From: Methanobacteriota archaeon
GTDB taxonomy: Archaea > Thermoplasmatota > Poseidoniia > Poseidoniales > Thalassarchaeaceae
Assembly: GCA_002685895.1 (NCBI GenBank)
Contig: NYYK01000089.1
Coordinates: forward strand, 5,946 to 23,320
DNA length: 17,375 nucleotides
Direction of reading: 5' to 3'
Part shown: positions 13,175 through 17,375 of the stretch, one piece after another
Position numbering within the stretch: position 1 is the first letter of the stretch
How the letters are laid out: the number at the start of each line of letters is the position of its first letter
Notes under the pieces: generated by a model
Seen by the model: only the letters and a program-made list of their open reading frames with translations
Told to the model about the DNA's origin: nothing
Databases searched by the model: none
Translations under genes and position numbers: made by a program

Positions 13175-13236
13175 AGTGGAGAGGCGGATTTATAATCCGT
13201 TGGTCTCGGGTTTGTAACCCCTGACACTTCTCCGCT
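13175..13236 (+). ncRNA. Putative three-way-junction RNA, tRNA-like, upstream of rpoH
   Basis: AGTGGAGA (13175-13182) pairs with TCTCCGCT (13229-13236), eight pairs with one G-U. It encloses two hairpins: GCGGA/TCCGT with loop TTTATAA (13184-13200), and GGGTT/AACCC with loop TGT (13208-13220). Just upstream, TAGTTCAGTT (13164-13173) resembles a tRNA D-arm, and the first inner hairpin would be an anticodon arm with TAT. No acceptor pairing, G18G19 or normal T-loop can be made, so it is not a working tRNA. It may be a decayed tRNA, a leader RNA, or a chance fold over a promoter. Confidence 0.3.
13189..13196 (+). promoter_or_regulatory. TATA-like box for the rpoH-rpoB operon
   Basis: TTTATAAT is close to the archaeal TATA consensus and sits within the small inverted repeat GCGGA...TCCGT. 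It would put transcription start near 13217-13222 and give a leader of about 60 bases before the rpoH GTG. This explanation competes with reading the same bases as a tRNA-like anticodon loop. Confidence 0.4.
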
Positions 13237-13241
13237 GAATC

Positions 13242-13262
13242 GGACTCAGTCCACTGCTTTTT
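13242..13262 (+). terminator. Weak hairpin followed by five T, possible terminator or attenuator
   Basis: GGACTCAGTCC (13242-13252) can form a four-pair stem with a three-base loop, followed by TTTTT at 13258-13262. Archaeal termination depends mainly on T-runs, so this could end a short leader RNA just before rpoH. The stem is short and the T-run minimal. Confidence 0.25.
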
Positions 13263-13281
13263 GGGGTGTGGGGGACTCGGC

Positions 13282-13872
13282 GTGGCGGTCAAATCATCAA
13301 CTAAGAAACGACTAATGGAATTGGGCGTCAAAGAGGAGTTGGCGCATAAGTTGGCGGATGACGCCAATATGGATACTATCAAGAAGATGAGTGCGAATGA
13401 TGTCGCAACAAAACTCGGCTTGAAGATGGGTGAGAATGAACTTGAATCGATCATGGACATCATCCGTGAGCAAGCCGCTTCAAAGCGTCGGCGCCCCACT
13501 CGTAGAGTGGAGATGAAAGCTGAACTTCGCCGATTGGAAACAAGTATCCCACTTGGTGAGATGCGCTTCAATGTCTTGAATCACGAACTTGTTCCTCTAC
13601 ACGAGTTGGTTGCTATTGATGAAGAGTTGGACGAACTTGCTCCGTGGAAGTTAGTAGCACCTGATATTGATGGCAATCCTAGACTACGCCGAGAACTCCT
13701 CCCTAAGATTTTGATTACAGATCCATCAATCCAAGCCCTCAAAGAGGCACTAGAGAAAGACGATGATGAACTAAGAGCTGGTTGGTTGAACAACAGAGTT
13801 GTTCGGGTTACTCGCCGTAGTCCCTCTGCAGGGATTCATATTGCATATAGATTGGTAGTAGAGGGGAACTGA
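13282..13872 (+). CDS. rpoH: DNA-directed RNA polymerase subunit H (Rpo5) with N-terminal extension
   Basis: The 196-residue product contains the RpoH/Rpb5 C-terminal assembly domain at about 95-196: NHELVPLHELV (100-110), a LLPKILITDPSIQALK segment (139-154) and the ending RVTRRSPSAGIHIAYRLVV. This subunit anchors the lower jaw of RNA polymerase. Archaeal RpoH is normally only about 80 residues; here residues 1-65 form an added helical domain (ELGVKEELAHKLADDANM and GLKMGENELESIMDII) that resembles helix-hairpin-helix repeats, joined by a basic linker (SKRRRPTRR, 67-75). I chose GTG 13282, preceded by a GGGGG run; the frame is open to 13261 with a TTG. It sits 13 bases upstream of rpoB, as usual in archaea. 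Confidence 0.92.
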   Translation: MAVKSSTKKRLMELGVKEELAHKLADDANMDTIKKMSANDVATKLGLKMGENELESIMDIIREQAASKRRRPTRRVEMKAELRRLETSIPLGEMRFNVLNHELVPLHELVAIDEELDELAPWKLVAPDIDGNPRLRRELLPKILITDPSIQALKEALEKDDDELRAGWLNNRVVRVTRRSPSAGIHIAYRLVVEGN

Positions 13873-13885
13873 ATAGGTGAATAAT

Positions 13886-16800
13886 ATGAGAGAAATAATT
13901 AAAACATTCTTCCGTGAAAGAAGCCTTGTAAACCACCAGATTGCCTCCTACGACGACTGTCTTCCTAAGGGGGATGGTCGAGATTGTCGTTTTGAGAAAA
14001 TTGTTAGGGGAATCAGAATCGGAACTGATGAAGTCATCGAAGATGATGAAGGGGGGCTGGTCAAACTCGACGTATTGGACAATGAGATTTCCGTCCGTAT
14101 GAAGAATCTTACATTGGGGCCTCCAACCATTCGTGAAGCTAATGGGGCAAACAATGAGGACGCTACTCCATTGGAGTGCCGCCTACGAAAGTTGACTTAT
14201 TCGTCTCCAATATTCCTTGACTTCACAATTCACCGTGAAGACCACCCCACACCAATAAAGGAAGAACGAGTACAGGTTGGGAATTTACCAATTATGGTTC
14301 GTTCAGAGAGGTGCAATCTCAACCCCACACATATTGACCAGAATCGAAATTTGAACCCAGAAATGAGTGAAGAGGATCGAGATGTATACAGGGCCCTTCT
14401 AAAGAAGAAAGGGGAGGATCCATTTGACCCAGGTGGTTATTTCATCATCAATGGTACAGAGCGAGTCCTCATCTCTATGGAAGATCTTGCACCGAATCGA
14501 GTTACCGTTGAGATGAACAAGAGGTACACCCGCTCTACAGAGGTTGCAAAGATTTTCTCACAGCGAGATGGTGTCCGTAAGCCACTCACCGTTGAGAAGA
14601 GAAAGGATGGAATGTTGATGGTCAAAATCAGTAGCGCTGGCGCACAAGTCATTCCAGCGGTTCTTTTGATGCGTGCTCTTGGAATTAATTCCGATGAGGA
14701 AATTTTCGCATCAATTGCTGGCCACAAAGACGCTTTCAAGTATGTCGTTGCCAACATCAACCATGTTCGAGACCCAGAAACAAAAGATGCATATGGCGTT
14801 GAAACACACGAAGAGGCGCTAGCATGGCTGGAAAAGAAATTTGCAGCAGGGCAACAGAAGGAATACCGTGAGCAACGCGTAAACAATCTCATGGACAAAG
14901 AATTGCTTCCTCACCTTGGTGCACAACCAGAACACCGAATGAAGAAGGCTGTCTTCCTTGGTAGAATTGTACGTCAGGTACTTGAGATGGCAATCACCGA
15001 CCGCAAGCCAAATGACAAAGATCACTACGCTAACAAGCGTGTTCGTCTCGCTGGTGATTTGATTGAAGATTTGTTCCGTGTCAGTATGACCCAACTTGCT
15101 CGTGACTTGAAATACCAACTTGAGCGACACCACAATCGCAAGCGGGAATTGAAAATAAACAGTTGTCTGCGTCCCGATGTTCTCACATCAAAAATCATGC
15201 ATGCTTTGGCAACAGGGAACTGGGTAGGTGGTAGAACTGGTGTAAGCCAATTGTTGGACCGCACAACCTTCATTTCTGCTCTTTCACATATGCGTCGCGT
15301 AACTAGCCCATTAGTAAGAAGTCAGCCTCACTTCGAGGCTCGTGACCTGCACCCAACTCAGTGGGGTAGACTATGCCCCAATGAGACTCCCGAAGGTCAG
15401 AACTGCGGACTGGTGAAGAACGCAGCTCAGATGATTGACGTTTCCGAAGCGGTGTCTGAAGTCGATGTGAAAGAATTGCTGAAGGAGGCTAATGTCGTTG
15501 AACCTGAAGATTGGTCTGAAGGTTCCCGCGTTCACGTGAACGGAGATATTTTTGGATTACACAAGAATCCACACCGTCTCGTAACACATTTCAAACGCCG
15601 CCGAAGAAATGGACGAATTCGACCTGAAGTCAGCATCCGCCACGACTCTTTGAATCGTGATATTTTTATCAACACTGACAAAGGCCGAATTCTCCGTCCT
15701 CTGCTAGTTTTAGACAATTGTAATCTAGTACTTGCAAAAGAGCACTTAGAAGGTCTCAAAACTCGTGAAATGACCTTCAAGGACTTAGTCAATGATGGTG
15801 TTGTTGAATGGATTGATGCAGAAGAGGAAGAAGATCTCCTCGTTGCACCAAGGCCGTATGATTTGCCAACTCTATCGCCTAAGCACCAGAGGCCAATCAA
15901 TCCAGCTAAGGTTACTTGGTTGAACCTAGGTGAGTTTGATATTTCCAAGGCTAAACTTGAGGTTGAGGTACAACTTTCGAATGGAACTTGGGTAACTGAG
16001 AAGTTTTCACTTCCATTGAATTACTACCAAGAGGAACTCGACAAACTCCGACGCAAGGAGAAGAAGTCGGGCGATGTTCTAATTTACACACATGTCGAAA
16101 TTGACCCACAGTTGATTCTTGGAGTATGTGCAAGTTTAGTTCCTTATCCAGAACACAATTCCACGCCACGTGTTACGGGTGGTACTGCGATGGTAAAGCA
16201 ATCTCTAGGTTTGCCCGCTAGCAATCACAGAGTCCGCCCAGATACAAGGATGCATATTCTAGACTACCCACAGCGTTCCATTGTGCAAACTCAATCTATG
16301 GAAACCACCAATTTCGTCAACCGTCCAGGTGGACAAAATTACATCGTGGCCATCCTAAGCCATCATGGTTACAATATGCAAGACGCAGTCATCATGAATC
16401 GTGCTTCAATCGAGCGAGCATTGGGAAGGTCAAGTTTTGTTCGGACATACAATGCAGAGCGAAAGCGGTTCCCTGGCGGTCAAGAAGAAGAGATTCAAAT
16501 CCCCGGTACCGGTCAAGATGAAGTTAAGGGTCGAAAGGATAGCAATGAATACACGCACTTGGAGTACGATGGTCTACCTCATCCCGAAACGATGCTTTCT
16601 GGCAAGAGGGATGATGAAGATCCTGCTGTGCTAGTTGGAAAGACTAGCCCACCAAGATTCCTTGAAGAGGGCCATGGGGCTTTCATGATGGGTCAATATC
16701 GCCAAGAGTCGAGTATGCATGTGCGGCACGGCGAGAGTGGAAATGTTGATCATTTGTTTGTCACAGAAAGTCTAGATGCTGGTCGTTTGGTGAGAATTAC

Positions 16801-17375
16801 ACTGCGCCAGCACAGAATTCCAGAGTTGGGCGATAAATTCTCGTCACGTCACGGGCAGAAAGGTGTTGTTGGGCGCTTAGTCAATCAAGAGGATATGCCA
16901 TTCACGGTTGATGGAGTAGTTCCGGACTTAATCATAAACCCTCACGCTATTCCAAGTAGAATGACAGTCGCACATATCTTAGAGATGATTGGAGGTAAGA
17001 CTGGAGCGATGGAGGGCAGATTCATCGATGCATCTGCTTTCTCTGGGGAAAAAGAAACAGCTCTGCGAGAAGGTTTGTTGAGAAATGGCTTCCAGCATAC
17101 GGGCCGAGAGAAAATGATCAACGGTGAAACAGGTGATGAATATCCCTCAAACATCTTCGTTGGATGTATCTATTATCAGAAGTTGCACCACATGGTAAGC
17201 AGCAAGATTCACGCTCGTAGCCGCGGAAGGGTTCAGATTCTAACTCGTCAACCAACCGAGGGTCGTGCTAGACAAGGTGGTCTAAGATTTGGTGAGATGG
17301 AGCGTGACTGTCTTATTGCACACGGTGCATCGATGGTTATCAAAGACAGATTGCTCGATGAATCCGATGGTGTAA
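13886..17375 (+). CDS. rpoB: DNA-directed RNA polymerase subunit B, unsplit (3' end missing)
   Basis: The frame is open for 1163 codons and leaves the window after RLLDESDGV, so only the C-terminal zinc-ribbon/clamp part is missing. Landmarks are FDPGGYFIINGTERVLI (about 180-196), ETPEGQNCGLVKN (500-512), GYNMQDAVIMN (828-838), GDKFSSRHGQKG (982-993) and a GRARQGGLRFGEMERD segment near the end. These are the conserved nucleotide- and DNA-binding regions of the second largest RNA polymerase subunit. The frame passes without a stop through the region where many euryarchaeal genes are split into B'' and B'. AGGTGA at 13875-13880 supports the ATG at 13886. It is translated 13 bases after rpoH. 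The rest of the operon (A', A'' and partners) probably continues to the right. Confidence 0.97.
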   Translation, partial: MREIIKTFFRERSLVNHQIASYDDCLPKGDGRDCRFEKIVRGIRIGTDEVIEDDEGGLVKLDVLDNEISVRMKNLTLGPPTIREANGANNEDATPLECRLRKLTYSSPIFLDFTIHREDHPTPIKEERVQVGNLPIMVRSERCNLNPTHIDQNRNLNPEMSEEDRDVYRALLKKKGEDPFDPGGYFIINGTERVLISMEDLAPNRVTVEMNKRYTRSTEVAKIFSQRDGVRKPLTVEKRKDGMLMVKISSAGAQVIPAVLLMRALGINSDEEIFASIAGHKDAFKYVVANINHVRDPETKDAYGVETHEEALAWLEKKFAAGQQKEYREQRVNNLMDKELLPHLGAQPEHRMKKAVFLGRIVRQVLEMAITDRKPNDKDHYANKRVRLAGDLIEDLFRVSMTQLARDLKYQLERHHNRKRELKINSCLRPDVLTSKIMHALATGNWVGGRTGVSQLLDRTTFISALSHMRRVTSPLVRSQPHFEARDLHPTQWGRLCPNETPEGQNCGLVKNAAQMIDVSEAVSEVDVKELLKEANVVEPEDWSEGSRVHVNGDIFGLHKNPHRLVTHFKRRRRNGRIRPEVSIRHDSLNRDIFINTDKGRILRPLLVLDNCNLVLAKEHLEGLKTREMTFKDLVNDGVVEWIDAEEEEDLLVAPRPYDLPTLSPKHQRPINPAKVTWLNLGEFDISKAKLEVEVQLSNGTWVTEKFSLPLNYYQEELDKLRRKEKKSGDVLIYTHVEIDPQLILGVCASLVPYPEHNSTPRVTGGTAMVKQSLGLPASNHRVRPDTRMHILDYPQRSIVQTQSMETTNFVNRPGGQNYIVAILSHHGYNMQDAVIMNRASIERALGRSSFVRTYNAERKRFPGGQEEEIQIPGTGQDEVKGRKDSNEYTHLEYDGLPHPETMLSGKRDDEDPAVLVGKTSPPRFLEEGHGAFMMGQYRQESSMHVRHGESGNVDHLFVTESLDAGRLVRITLRQHRIPELGDKFSSRHGQKGVVGRLVNQEDMPFTVDGVVPDLIINPHAIPSRMTVAHILEMIGGKTGAMEGRFIDASAFSGEKETALREGLLRNGFQHTGREKMINGETGDEYPSNIFVGCIYYQKLHHMVSSKIHARSRGRVQILTRQPTEGRARQGGLRFGEMERDCLIAHGASMVIKDRLLDESDGV

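Noticed and set aside
13160..13236. A functional tRNA-Ile(UAU)
   Set aside because: No seven-pair acceptor stem can be formed, the D-loop lacks GG, and the T-loop is TTTGTAA instead of a TTCRANN form. Archaea also normally read AUA with a CAU anticodon.
12987..13281. RNase P RNA or SRP RNA in the gap before rpoH
   Set aside because: The gap is too short for both, and the conserved core segments of these RNAs are not seen on either strand.
14437..14898. A 153-codon open frame on the minus strand
   Set aside because: It is antisense to rpoB, which has an uninterrupted conserved frame here.
1..17375. CRISPR arrays, insertion sequences, phage or defence modules
   Set aside because: No regularly spaced repeats, transposase, integrase or terminal inverted repeats were found; gene content is housekeeping and metabolic throughout.

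Overview
The window looks like chromosomal housekeeping DNA from a euryarchaeon, most likely a Thermoplasmatota-lineage marine archaeon such as Marine Group II (Poseidoniales). The evidence is an archaeal RNA polymerase subunit H gene followed by a large, unsplit subunit B gene, an archaeal/eukaryal-type RNase P protein (Pop5), strong GAGGTG-type Shine-Dalgarno sites, short intergenic gaps, moderate GC and several Tat- or Sec-targeted membrane proteins. The lineage is an inference, because no rRNA or complete marker set is present. I see no CRISPR array, insertion sequence, integrase or convincing tRNA.

Layout. (1) 1-2130, minus strand: a membrane redox cluster with a signal-bearing, Reeler/choice-of-anchor-V-like protein with a CxCH motif, a small two-helix membrane protein, and a Tat-type Rieske iron-sulfur protein that runs off the left edge. 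(2) 2320-3590, plus strand: a two-TPR protein, then a short divergent FtsZ/tubulin-family GTPase. (3) 3591-4895, minus strand: a multi-pass membrane protein with an acidic repetitive tail. (4) 4984-5289, plus strand: RNase P component Pop5. (5) 5299-10678, minus strand: a tightly overlapped three-gene operon related to glutamate synthase. In order of transcription it encodes a degenerate FMN-domain paralog with a CxxCxxCxxxHP motif, a canonical FMN/Fe-S synthase domain, and a fusion of the class II glutamine amidotransferase with the GXGXG domain. (6) 10965-11498, plus strand: a small membrane-anchored protein. (7) 11502-12986, minus strand: an unusual fusion of a HemK/PrmC-type methyltransferase and a biotin-protein ligase. 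(8) 12987-13281: a 295-base gap with a possible 31-codon ORF, a strong hairpin, a possible three-way-junction RNA, and a TATA-like box. (9) 13282-17375, plus strand: rpoH, with an extra N-terminal helical domain, and rpoB, cut off at the right edge.

How the genes fit together. The left cluster probably serves a respiratory cytochrome b/Rieske complex whose other genes lie outside the window. The glt-like operon makes all the parts of a glutamine-dependent amidotransferase/synthase, but no NAD(P)H-oxidising beta subunit is present, so the electron donor (ferredoxin?) and even the acceptor (2-oxoglutarate with ammonia, or a methylamine-type chemistry) remain open. The rpoH-rpoB pair starts the usual archaeal RNA polymerase operon. 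The most notable items are the glt-like operon with its degenerate paralog, the methyltransferase-biotin ligase fusion, the divergent FtsZ-like protein, the extended RpoH, and the structured leader before rpoH.
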